Under the pieces are notes generated by a model. It made no database searches. It worked only from the letters and a program-made list of their open reading frames with translations, and was not told where the DNA came from. A program made the position numbers and the translations under genes. From NCBI GenBank assembly GCA_023212645.1, contig JALBYC010000015.1, positions 231,052 through 295,051 on the forward strand: a stretch of DNA of 64,000 nucleotides, read 5' to 3'. The stretch is from Farysia itapuensis (lineage: Eukaryota; Basidiomycota; Ustilaginomycetes; Ustilaginales; Ustilaginaceae). Each line of letters begins with the position of its first letter. The first letter of the stretch is position 1. This document shows positions 52,500-62,820 of the stretch, one piece after another.

Positions 52500-52690
52500 C
52501 CTGAAAATCCCGTCTTGGCTGCTTGAAGTGCCCAAGCCAAGACGAGAGGAAGAAGGGCGGAGAGAGCCCGGAGAGACGGAAGAAGGAGGCGATCCGCGGT
52601 GCTGGTGAAAAGATCTCGCCTTGGCTGCTTGATGTGCCCAAGCCAAGACGAGAAAAGGAAGAACTGAAAGAAGTTCCTTCCCAGAGGTCT
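52500..52690 (-). repeat. Two tandem hairpin-bearing units in a LINE 5' leader
   Basis: Two related units, about 105 bp apart, each carry an inverted repeat CTTGGCT / AGCCAAG around a loop GCTTGAAGTGCCC (second copy GCTTGATGTGCCC). They lie upstream of the zinc-finger frame, as 5' UTR monomers do in some LINEs. Confidence 0.6.
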
Positions 52691-52819
52691 AAAAACCTGT
52701 GACCTGGTGCTGACTCGCGGAACGAGGACAGCCCAAGCCCACAGAACCCACTCGGACCGCTGGGAGTGCTGACTGCGGAAATGTCGTAACCCGAATAGTT
52801 CGGGTCACAACTGGATGAT

Positions 52820-53110
52820 GGTGAATGGGTCATCTGTTTTTGCCATTGCATAGCGAGGTGACTGTTCCATTCGCTCCCATTGTCGGACCGCAAGATCATT
52901 TTACTTTGTTCAGTGCAAGCTCCTTGTCCTCCACCCGTAGTATGGTATCCCCTTCTCCAGTAATCCTCATCACTTCGCTATTTGCAGTAATAACGTTGCC
53001 ATTGCGATTACGAATTGAGTTAGAGTTAAGGAGATGGGGATCATTGACCATGTGTGAGCTTGCCCCCGAGTCGACACAGAACCGTCGAGCTCGGAAAGGG
53101 TTTGCACACC
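52820..53110 (-). pseudogene. Ty1/copia fragment: protease motif fused to integrase piece
   Basis: The reverse strand reads RFCVDSGASSHMVNDPHLL (copia protease active site DSGA), then TGEGDTILRVEDKELALNKV, then MILRSDNGSEWNSHLAMQW (integrase second-Asp motif). In an intact copia element several hundred residues separate these, so an internal deletion has joined them. The zinc-finger LINE fragment begins immediately downstream. Confidence 0.7.
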
Positions 53111-53130
53111 TGTTGACGAGGGAGCACCAC

Positions 53131-54640
53131 TCATCTCATTTGTCGGTGGGTGCGTCCATAAAAGATACCTCGCGGTCGGCGCTCAGCCAAGGACTGCGAG
53201 AATGAAGGAATTGTAAAGGGATAATGGTAAACGGGTGGGGTTCGTCTGTCTCCGGCTGCGTATTCGACGTGCTCGAGTAGCGAGGGATCTCTGCGCGTGG
53301 AGGACTGCGGCCCGGCACTTCTTTTGGCGGCAGCAGGACGACCCCTTACTCTGCTCATGCTCGGGTCGAGTATAGCAGCAGTATCGTCTTCGCTGAGGTC
53401 TGCAGCACGCCGTTTCAGGGCACGAACTGCCTCTAGAAGCTCGTGCGGGCGCCTCGACTCTATAGCCTTCAGAGCAGCTGTCCCTTCGGCCAGCAAGTCT
53501 GCGGACGTCAAGTTCGTCAGGGTTGCTCCATCGTCCGCCTTGTCGACATATACGAGGTGCCACTGTGTCGAGAACAAGTGCAGAGGTATACACTCTCTGT
53601 TGGCGATGATTTGTGCCAAGACGTGCCGGCAAGGGGTTCCCCACATGACCTGGTACTGACCGGTGCAGTCATGCGGTCCCTCGCCCACTTTGCCAGTGCA
53701 CTCGTCCGAGCCTTCATCGCTGTTGGCTCGGATTGCGTCCACATTCTTGGCGACCTTGCCAAGAGCAAACTTGCTGATCGTGCCCAAGATCTTGCTGTAC
53801 AGTGGATCTTGGTACCTTGGACTGGCTCGTTTGTCCAGGTTGATGCGGGTGGCGATCTTGTCCATGGTATTGTTGTGCGCTTCTTCGAGTCTGCAGGAAA
53901 CGGTGAACATATGGCCCGTTGAAACGCTCACATACTTCTTGAGTCTGGCGTGGCCAATCTCGACCAGAGATGTTGTGTGGTGACCGAAGGAGGGTTAATG
54001 CCTCGTCTAGGCAGAGACGAAGCGCTCCTTGTGCTGCATCCACTGCCTTCCGATATAGGCAGTGGCCTCAGTTGGCGTGACCCATTCTAGGTCATCCGAG
54101 GCTTGCTCGAACAGGGTGATAGTTGATTTGCGAACGAGATCCTTCCAAGTTTGAGCCAGAGGTCTTGCTCTTCTGTCGGGGGGAAGGACCCTCGAGTCTT
54201 GGCCCTGACATTTTGGTTGATGTGCCAAGTACACAGGAGATTCTTAGCACCACCAAAGTATTTCTTGATGGCGTTCATCAAGGCTGACTCGGCGTCAGTC
54301 AGAATCACTTTGACATCGCAGTCCGACAGCAGTTGAGCAGCCTGCTCCAAGATCCAGTCGTAATCTTGACCGGTCTCTGACACCGTGAAACAGAACCGTG
54401 CCGAAAGGACCCGTATGTTGAAGAGACTCCAATTGCGTGTATGAGAGGCAATTTGGAACAATTGGTCTTGTAGGTCGCATCGATCTCGAGGACTGTGGGA
54501 TTCAGCCGCATCATCTTCACAGCATTAGGAGAGGCAAAGAAGAGGTGAATCAGCCTAGCCTTTGGCACTCAGCTGTACGAACTGACGTTGTGTGGTATAT
54601 TCTCCACGACAAGATGATCCTACGTGGTTTGCACTGAGTT
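53131..54640 (-). pseudogene. Mutator-like (MULE) transposase with SWIM zinc finger
   Basis: Order on the reverse strand: VLEIDATYKTNCSKLPLIHA (first Asp), then FTVSETGQDYDWILEQAAQL, then VKVILTDAESALMNAIKKYF (second Asp), then LLCTWHINQNVRAKTRG (typical after it), then TEATAYIGRQW, ARLKKYVSVSTG, and finally QVMWGTPCRHVLAQIIANRE, the C-x-H SWIM zinc finger. An Ala/Arg-rich tail follows. At least three frame changes and a stop break the frame, so it is dead. Family assignment is firm; no terminal inverted repeats were located. Confidence 0.8.
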
Positions 54641-54779
54641 GCGCTCGTCCATGACCCGTCCCATAAACTTCCTTCGCATGTTGTTGGTGTCTTCTGGAGA
54701 AGTTTCGATGCCGCGGCAATGGCCAACTATCAAAAAAAATCAGAATTGCAAAATAATAAATCTAACAAACACTCAGTGG

Positions 54780-56100
54780 AAAAATGTGGTGATCGTGGTG
54801 AAAAAATTGTTGCCGGTGGACCGAAAGCATCGTCTGAGATGACGTAGTTGCAAATCTCGTCAAGGAGGATGTTGTGATCAGAGCGTTCGAGCATACCGGT
54901 GTCGGGGGTGGGCAGCGGGGGAGCTGCGCCTGCACCTGGTAGATCAAAATCTGCCTTGAACTTGACGTCCCTACTGATGTAGACCTTGTCGTAGTCGTTC
55001 GCGCTGATGTATCGGTAGGCTGCTTGCGATATATCATCTGTACCCACGAGGAAGCAGAAAATAGCCCGATCGCTAAGCTTTTGTACGCCGGGTCGTTGCG
55101 CTGTGCCAACATAGGCGACAGCGCCGAATGTGCTGGCTTCTTCGAGGTAGAGCGCGCGATTCACGCAGTGCCACTTGGCGAAAGGGATGGTCTTGATGGG
55201 TGCGCACCGCTTGCGACCATGCAGCCAGGTAGTATGATCAGGTGCCTCGGCCCAGAAGGTGGCGGGCAGCTTGGACATCTTGAGCATGGCTCGGGCCATT
55301 CCATCCAGAGTGCTGTTTGTCTGTTCGAAGATGCCATTCTGTGCAGGCGTGTACGGGACAGAGGTTTGTCGCTCGGTGCCAGACTCAATCAGGAGTGTCT
55401 TAAAGGTGCTCGAGGTAAATTTCCGCCGTCATCGCTGCGGAAGGTGCGTGGCGCATAGCCGTGCCGTCCTTTGCAGATTTTGAGAGAATCCCGAACAGTG
55501 ACAGTGACGTCCGATTTGAAGGCGAGTGCGAACGTGAACAGGTATCACGTGTGGACGTCAGTGATCGACAGCACAAACTCCTTGCCTCCGAGGAAGGGAG
55601 GGAGGGAGGGCAGGGCCCCATCAGGTCACTTGTCACTATTTCGAGTGGTCCCGAGGTTGCGTTGCCGCCGGGGGGAGAGGTGCGCGGGGTGTCTTTGTTG
55701 GCAGACACACATCGCAGCCGAAGTAGGTAGGTACTGGTCCTAATTTTGTCTCCATGTCCCTTTCGGCGTCACGTACCATTTCGAAGTTAGCGTGTCCCTG
55801 TCGGTTCTGCCACAGCGTCCATTGGCAAACCGTTACTGCAGGAGCGACGGCTGAGATGGCTGCAGCTGAAGTCTGGAGCACCGGTGACTCGTCGGAGACG
55901 TGGCCTGTTCGGAGGATCACTTCTCGTGATGGTGACACGCTTGCCGTTCTCGACCTCGCAGATTACGTGGCGGCGGTTCTGATCAAACCCCTCGAGCCGG
56001 TCGCTTCGGCTGAGTATGGCATCAGGAGAGAACAGGTTGAAGTTGCCGTCCGGCCAATAGATGACGTCTCAAAGCATAGCTCGGTACGAGCCTTGATCCG
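54780..56100 (-). pseudogene. Ty1/copia gag-pre-integrase and integrase remnant
   Basis: Reverse strand, in broken frames: GNFNLFSPDAILS, then LWQNRQGHANFEMVRD (gag-pre-integrase His motif) with YFGCDVCLPTKTPR (C-x2-C), then GPLEIVTSDLMGPCP (integrase core start), then VPYTPAQNGIFEQTNSTLDG (catalytic Glu region), then MARAMLKMSKLPATFWAEAP, FGAVAYV, FCFLVGTDDISQAAYRY and KVYISRDVKF. The order is that of a copia pol. Several frameshifts are present and the RT is not found downstream. Confidence 0.8.
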
Positions 56101-56104
56101 TGAC

Positions 56105-56319
56105 TGTCAAGGTCGCGGCGTGGAGCACGTAGATACACTCGCGCACAGGCAGCAATAAAGAGAAAAGATGTTCGCTAAGGGGAGAAGAGTGCAACTAGTG
56201 CTGTGCAATGGACTCTATATACTGTGCCTCTGAGGTCTCCGCTTGTGAGACCTCAGCGCACGGCCGCACGGAGGTGGGCTCGTGGCCGCTTCTCCTCCAC
56301 CCCTGTCACTACCGTGACA
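56105..56319 (-). mobile_element. LTR, family 2 (215 bp), reverse orientation
   Basis: The forward strand reads TGTCAAGGTCGCGGCG ... ACTACCGTGACA. The hairpin arms CTGAGGTCTC / GAGACCTCAG are again perfect and TATATAC is beside them. Flanks GTGAC and GTCGC are not a convincing duplication. It separates copia sequence (left) from LINE ORF1 sequence (right). Confidence 0.85.
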
Positions 56320-56329
56320 GTCGCGGCGC

Positions 56330-56838
56330 TGATCTGATCAATACTTTCTTGTTCATGGTGTTCTTGCGAAAAACCAGAGAGTGGTCGTATGCGGACACGA
56401 CAGCAGGAGACAGCACAGGACGGAGAGTGTCATGTCCGCCTCGGTCACGTCCCCGATGTGTTTCGCGAGGAAGACTTTGGGTCCCTGCGCGTAGTAAGGA
56501 GTGAGGTAGACCTCACTCTCATGGAACTAGAAGCAGACGTTCACCGCGCGCTCAGCCGTTTTGGGCGTGGTGAAGCGGACCAGCCACTCTAATGTCGCCC
56601 CTACATCACGCAGGAGGGTCGCGTTAAGACCCACCAAAGCCAACGCCCTGTGAATCTTACCGGCGCTAACCTCCATTGCTGGAGTGACGCTTTTGTTGTA
56701 GGCCTTCCGGTCCAGATGCGGAAGGCACAGGAACGTTGGGCAGTTGTCATCGTAGATATACACATTCCGATCCTGCTGCCCCGTGGTGCCGACGGTCATG
56801 GCCCGTACTCCTACGGACACATGTTTCATCGTTACCAC
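56330..56838 (-). pseudogene. LINE ORF1 fragment related to the copy at 58.3-59.2 kb
   Basis: Reverse strand: HRALALVGLNATLLRDVGATLEW, LVRFTTPKTAERAVNV, then LTPYYAQGPKVFLAKHIGDV. The forward copy at 58.7 kb has RDLGTTVEWIFRFDSPAEAE and KPYFAQGPTSFVARHVGPV in the same order. The two are diverged copies of one RNA-binding ORF1. Confidence 0.65.
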
Positions 56839-56859
56839 CTTACCTTTTCCTTTTCGGGA

Positions 56860-57830
56860 AGCTAGGACCGCAAATTGGCGGTTGCCAGAGTTCGCCCCAC
56901 ACTGCTTGCCTTACCGTTGGCGAAGTCCTAAGTTCGTTGACTAGACATCTAGTTCTAGCGTGACGCCGTTCCTATACGCCTTTTTGTCGAGAATGCGACG
57001 GCAGAGAAAACCTAGATCAAACTCATTCCGTCGAATCAGTGCCATAGATGAAGCTGAAAAGGTGCGCTAACTGAAGCGAGCTGCTCGAGGCATTCAAAGC
57101 GTAACATTCTGAGGTGGATTTTGGAAAGCTCAAGACTGGATGAAAGACTCACAAAGCGTAAATGCATGCACAATACATGCGAGATGAGTGAGGCTGCGGT
57201 TGACTGCCAGAGCTTTACGCGAGCCTCAAAGTACACGTGCCCTGGTCAAGATAAACTGCCAGATTGCTATGAGATCGACCAAGCAGTGGGAGAAATAAAA
57301 TCAATCGCTCGATGCGATCGACGGCTGTGCAAAAATGAGCGAAAATGGTGGGCTTGCGTGGAATGAAGTGCTCTTCGGGTCAGTGTGTCACAGGGCTCAT
57401 CTCTGCTTCATGCTGACGGGCTAGTCTATGTGACCCGCGTTCCATGCATCTGATGAAGCTGATACACGCTCCATGACGCTTAGCCTGAAATGTCGAGATA
57501 TCACTGCAATTCAGTTTGAAATTTTCCCACACTCGCATCCGTGACAGCGAGCAGCCCTTTCATTTCCTAAATTGGCGCGTCTCTCACGCATATTGTTGAG
57601 ATGATGCACGGAACATCTTCTAGGAGTTGGTAGAGAAATGGTTGCAGTTCGGCAGGCAACGAGTTCAATTCGTTTCTCAGTTGACAAAGAGTTCAAGCCT
57701 CTTGCGGAAGAGGCTTCAGCTATGTGCAAAAGTCTGACGGCTCTAGCAATGAAGATCACAGTCCTTGAACAAGCGTCTGCTGAACGGCCTGGATTGTTTC
57801 ATGTGTGTATGAGCTATTGAATTGTCTCTC
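56860..57830. other. No gene recognised; contains dispersed short repeat copy 2
   Basis: About 57090-57165 matches 37850-37950. Otherwise only short frames. Confidence 0.5.
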
Positions 57831-57834
57831 CACC

Positions 57835-58093
57835 ACACAAACCCACAAGTCGGCTCAATCTCGCCCATCCGCGGATACATCCATCGTGCGGCCAAATGAA
57901 CGCGCACACAGCTCATTGAACCGGTAGTATTCTGACAATCTGGTCGTGAGCACGTGTACATTGTGGTCGGGGCTCATTTATCGCCCAGGCATTTACCCCG
58001 TTCACGCATATATACAGCAGCCGTTCTCGCTGTGGTCGTCTTCTCATCAGCTCTCCAAGATTCACCTCATTTGTCACCCTTTGACCTCTTTGA
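57835..58093 (+). mobile_element. LINE 5' UTR/promoter, copy 2
   Basis: Same blocks as 39141-39590 in the same order: GTGAGCACGTGTACATT, CGCATATATACAGCAGCC, TTCTCGCTGTGGTCGTC, CACCTTTGACGAGCCCG. It leads directly into the ORF1 remnant. Confidence 0.65.
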
Positions 58094-59527
58094 TTGCCTC
58101 CCCTCAGATTTAGCTCGCGAACACCTTTGACGAGCCCGATCCAAGCTCAATTAGCTCGTTCCAGGAATACCTTCTCACCTTCTCAGAGTGATGTAGATCG
58201 CGAGGGCTTCAACATCCTCGCGCCGACACCTAATCGAAGCGTCAGCAGAAACGGGAAAAAGCCCAGGAATCGTCAACCTGGGCTAAGAACATGGAAGTCT
58301 GAGACCGTTTGAAGGCAAAAGGGTCCTCATCAACCAAGAGCCAGAAGAAGGCGGCAGCCCTTGCCAAAAAGGAAGCCCAAGCATCGCTTGGCGAGTCGAG
58401 CCAAGGACTGGCCCAGCCCTCTTCCTCGCGTAAACGCAAGTTGCGCAAGGAGGGGGCTGACGATGGATCGCCCGACCGAAAGGTCAAGGTGGCGCGACGT
58501 TCCACCACTGCTCATGCCTCGGCAAAAGTAGTGGTCAAGGACGTCGCGACCGCCAATGCTGGAAAACGGAAGTTTCAGCAGCAGTTTGACGATGGTCAAC
58601 ATTGCTTCTTAAACCATCCAGCTTTCAGCAAGGGCAAACTGGTGAAAGGTGTAACTCCCGAAAGGGAGTTCTACCTTTCAGAAATTGTGCGAGCGATGGC
58701 GGTAGTGGGGATCGACCCTGTGGAGGGTCGTGACCTCGGTACAACGGTGGAGTGGATTTTCCGCTTTGATTCTCCTGCGGAAGCAGAGAAAGCCGTCGAG
58801 GTCGAGTTTGCACCTTAAGCCTTACTTTGCCCAAGGGCCAACATCGTTTGTGGCAAGACACGTGGGACCAGTGCAGGCACTGGAGCTGGCAACAGCTATC
58901 CACGCGCACTTGCCCGCGCCTAAATTTGCACTGATGGAAGAACGCGCAGGTCGGACCACTGGAGACAGACGGTTCCTCCTGTTTGAGAATCCACCTAATC
59001 TTAGGTCTTTCTCCGTGTCCTTCCTTCAGTACCAAGGCTATGTGGTGTCTTGGAAGGCGGCTTCAGAACTCGGCAGGTGCGAGATTTGTGGTGATGACAA
59101 TCACCACACCTCAAAACTCTGCCCCGGACTGAGGCCGATCCCCCTTCCAAGTCCGGATCTTCAACTCTCGTACGATGACCTCGGTACAACGGTGGAGTGG
59201 ATTTACCGCTTCGATTCCCCTACGGAAGCGGAGAAAGCCGTCGAGGCGCACACGCGCGGGCGTGATTATCTGGGCAGGCGCGATCTCACAGCGCTGCGGC
59301 AGGGATCTGCGATCGAGCGAGTTCCACCTTTTCCTTTTTCTGGTGCTCATTCCTCTCTCCCCGCGTTCGTCCTTTTGGTAGCCGAGAAGCCCTTTCTCTC
59401 GGCCACACATCCTTTTTTTAGATCCCTCCCTGTTTCCCTCCCCTGTTGGTTTTCGCTCATCGTGCGCTCAACCGTCCCCCGCTTGCGGCGGGCCGAGAGC
59501 CTCTCAGAGCGATGGACGATAAACTGA
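58094..59527 (+). pseudogene. LINE ORF1 with CCHC-like knuckle, frameshifted, internal duplication
   Basis: The start (MPPLRFSSRTPLTSPIQAQL) is in one frame to 58312. The Lys/Ser-rich part and RRM-like region (SSSTKSQKKAAALAKKEAQ, then GRDLGTTVEWIFRFDSPAEA) are in a second frame to 58818. KPYFAQGPTSFVARHVG and the knuckle CEICGDDNHHTSKLC are in a third frame to 59527. Two frameshifts therefore break the gene. A 75-bp block (58731-58805) is repeated at 59175-59247, and after the second copy the sequence no longer resembles ORF1. No endonuclease or RT follows. Confidence 0.65.
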
Positions 59528-59860
59528 GTGCCAACGATCCCCATAGAACCCAGCGCTCGGCAGAGCCGATCAGCGGCTACCTGAGACGGCCTCCCGTACA
59601 GGCTGCGACGGTAGTATCTGTTGGACCTGGGCCTGCCTGGCCTATTGGCCTATTGCAGCCCAGGCCTTGTCGGAGTCGGCGGAGTCTAGTCAAATAGCTC
59701 GACCATTGGCCCATTGTCACCAGATCAATTATGACCTATCTTTGTCCTCGTTTCTTATCATGTACACACTTGTACATATTGCGCTATCCTTATGTTCACA
59801 GGAATGACAACGTCTTCTCTTCTCCTATCTACCGTGTGGCTACATTGAATCGACAGTATC
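59528..59860. other. No gene recognised
   Basis: Repeat-block sequence between the LINE ORF1 remnant and the family 1 LTR. Confidence 0.5.
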
Positions 59861-60054
59861 TGTCACCGCGGGCGCCGGAACGCGCTCCGGTTCCGACGCG
59901 TGCGACCACCCGGGCTTCATATAGCGCCCGGGTGGGTCCCCATATATATAGCACGCGCCACCCGTAGTCTGCGCTGGTCCCACATCCAGCAATATCATCC
60001 TCTCCCCCACTGTCTGAGCTCCTGTCGTGCGTGCTTGGTTCCCTCGCCGTCACA
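59861..60054 (+). mobile_element. Solo LTR, family 1 (194 bp), target duplication GTATC
   Basis: TGTCACCGCGGGCGCCGG ... CGCCGTCACA, flanked by GTATC at 59856-59860 and 60055-60059. Contains the CCACCCGGGC / GCCCGGGTGG hairpin and a CATATATATAG box. Best-preserved member of family 1. Confidence 0.94.
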
Positions 60055-60580
60055 GTATCACCTATAAGGTCAAACGCCGAGCTATCCAACTTGCAACTCG
60101 ACGATACCGTCAGGATCTTGTATCAGAACGTGACGTTCCTGAACCGAGGTGCGCGCTCTGAGCCCAACGAGACGATACACTGCATCTCCGCTATGATGGT
60201 TAAGAAGCTACCTGTTGTCGCAACCCTCGCGCCACAATCGGACGGACACGCCCTTGTCGATGCTGACTTTACAAGACCCGGAAAACTTAGTACGTGCTCT
60301 GTGCGACCTCCTACAGCGACATGCTGAATGTCCTTGGACGAACTTGTTGAAGCATGAGTCGATACGACTACGCAAGATTTGGCTGTGCCAAGGGCTGCAG
60401 GACAAACGGTCTTGACATGGTCGTTTTCTCAGAAGGGTTTTGGTCGAGGTACACTTCGCGAAGTTTGGTGTGGTCGTGAGGGCTGGCTCGCAGCTGTGTT
60501 GGCGATGAAGGAAAGAACTTACACACAGGAGATAAAGTGACTCTCAAAGGGGCTTAACGACGCCGGTAATGGAGATCACA
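60055..60580. other. No gene recognised
   Basis: Short frames only; no motif. Confidence 0.5.
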
Positions 60581-60581
60581 G

Positions 60582-60747
60582 GGCGCTGTAGCGCGCCCCG
60601 GGTCCCGAGATCCGTGCCCACTCCGGGACATGCGTGTGCACTCTCTAGCGTCCCTTTTCATTCACTCTTCCTTTCTCTCTTCATCTTGCAATCCATTTCA
60701 TTGCTTGCCTTTTGGTTCCCCTGTCTGCGCGCCCTACCGCCCTGACA
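60582..60747 (+). mobile_element. LTR, family 3, 5' end eroded
   Basis: From GGCGCTGTAGCGCGCCCCGG to GCCCTGACA it matches the 49815 copy, but the first nine bases (TGTCACCGC) are missing. CACAG occurs on both sides (60577-60581 and 60748-60752), so the copy may have inserted already truncated or lost its end later. Confidence 0.8.
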
Positions 60748-62820
60748 CACAGGCTCGCAAATACTGGTGTGACCAACACCAACAGTCACAATACCTGATC
60801 TACTCTGTCGATTTTGATAAGCCATACGAAGATGGATGGCGCACAGCCAGTAATTCAAACAGCGGTGACGAGCTGACAGTCAAATTTCACAGCCAAAACC
60901 TCGTCATGCTCACGCTGGATACGCGCAAAATAATCGTTATGAGTCTCTCTCAGGAGAGGGGATGATGTCACAGCAGCTTCGCATCCCGAGATGCCACGCA
61001 TTTGATAGTGTACCCACTTCATGGAGTGTCTCTTTTGTCTTGATCTCGCAATACACTGGGTGTCCTTTTACCTGTACGAAACATTTTTTCGAGCACGGCC
61101 ATGACTTAGGGCCATCTGTTACAAGTCTTCGTCGATGGGCACCTCAATGTACTCTTGGAGCTGAGCTGATTTGGAAACCAGTCATACACATTGGGGAACC
61201 TACTGTCTTTGCCGCTTCCACTGAACAAAGCTTGTTGGGTAGCTACTGCTGGCAACACGCCTGAAACGTATCCACGAGGACAGGCACAACGTTGTAGAGA
61301 CCTGCTCGTCTCGATGCTTCTAGGCCCGGAGGACCTGTAGCACTAGTTTCACTTCCTCAACCCAAACCAGACATAACCCACGAGCGGGGGAATCACTATG
61401 CGGGATGTATGAGCTGTATGAAGTCGTATACTCACAGCTCAGGTTGCGGGAATCTGCGCAAAGCAGCCCGTCTCGAGGCAAGCTCCTCAATTTGAAAAGC
61501 ATCAACGGCTTCAGCGGCTGCCGTGTGTGTGATATGGCTGGGTACCTTATTGAACCGACAATACCACCGAAACCTACCGTTCCCTGCACATGTCAGACCC
61601 GTGGAACAGCGACACTGACGAGGTGTGATACGATGTAAACTTTCTATTGAGAAGAGGAAGAGAAGAGACGCTAGACACGGTGCTCCATATGTAGCGTCTA
61701 GGATGAGAAGAGAGAAAACTTTGTCTGATGAATTAGAGAGAAGGATTCATGGCGTGCATAGCCAGGCAGCTGCCGGTTTCAACAGGAGAATCCGCATCGG
61801 CCAAAATTGTACGATCCCCTGAACCTCCCTTTACGAACCCATGATGATCACATCAAGGACGTAAGAGCACCATGCAGGATTGGATCTCGGAGGGAGCAGA
61901 GATCTGATGTGAGAGGCAGGCCCCTGCTTCGCGATTTCGCTACCTTCCATTTTCTATGCTTCTTTCTCAGTGTGCCTCTGTAGACATCTTACACCTGAAT
62001 GGCCCTCGACACACCGCAACCCATCTTCAGCGCCTTCGTCGAGCGACGGCGGGGCGACCTTGCCTCCATACCAACCTGATTAGTGCTTAAGTCATGCAAA
62101 TGACGACAGCTGCAAGGGCTGCATTGATCCACAATTGGGCATCTGGTTTGACGTATTAAGAGAATGAGCTCAATGAATTCTGAGCCGGCGGCGAAGAACT
62201 TTGCGAACCGTTCACATAGGAAATTTACCTTCATGAGCTACTGGTCCGGACGTCATCGGGAAGCACTGAGTCTTCATTGCTTCATTGTGACAGCGGGTCG
62301 AATGTGTAAGATCGCATTAAGAGTGGCGAAGTGCGCTCGTCAACCACGCGTTGGTATCTCTATAGGACTAAGATAGATGAAGGGAGGGGACAGAAAAAAC
62401 TATTAATAATGTCCCGCTTTTCACTGTTGGGCATGTATTAGCAAATTGGGTGGGATTTTAACAAAATACTTCATATCCAGATGCGACTAGACATTGGCAT
62501 CCGCCTAGCACTTGAAACTTCTTCAAAACCTATATATTGTGTAGAAGTGTTTCGCCTAAGGGTGACACCAGGAAGGCGAACGCCAGAACGTTACAAGAAT
62601 GGCAAGACGCCTTGTGGGAAGAGTGTAGTGTATTGAGATCTGGGAACGAACAGACCTGGGTGACTAGTGCTGCGCGTGACTGATTTCGTCCAGAGACTTG
62701 GATGCTGTCTCTGCCCCTTTTTACGAAACACCTCGGTGTTAAGGAAGAGGGCACACACCGATTAGGGGCCTTGATGAAGACCAGCTTTACGATAGGTTAC
62801 TGCACCCAACCAGATTCAAA
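60748..62820. other. No gene recognised
   Basis: About 2 kb. The forward frame following the LTR (about 60754-60965: YLIYSVDFDKPYEDGW...) starts inside LTR sequence and has no signal peptide. Frames at 60962-61264 and 61320-61638 also lack motifs. No tRNA or repeat was noted. Confidence 0.45.

Noticed and set aside
60754..60965. Possible small secreted effector after the family 3 LTR
   Set aside because: No signal peptide and the open frame begins inside LTR sequence.
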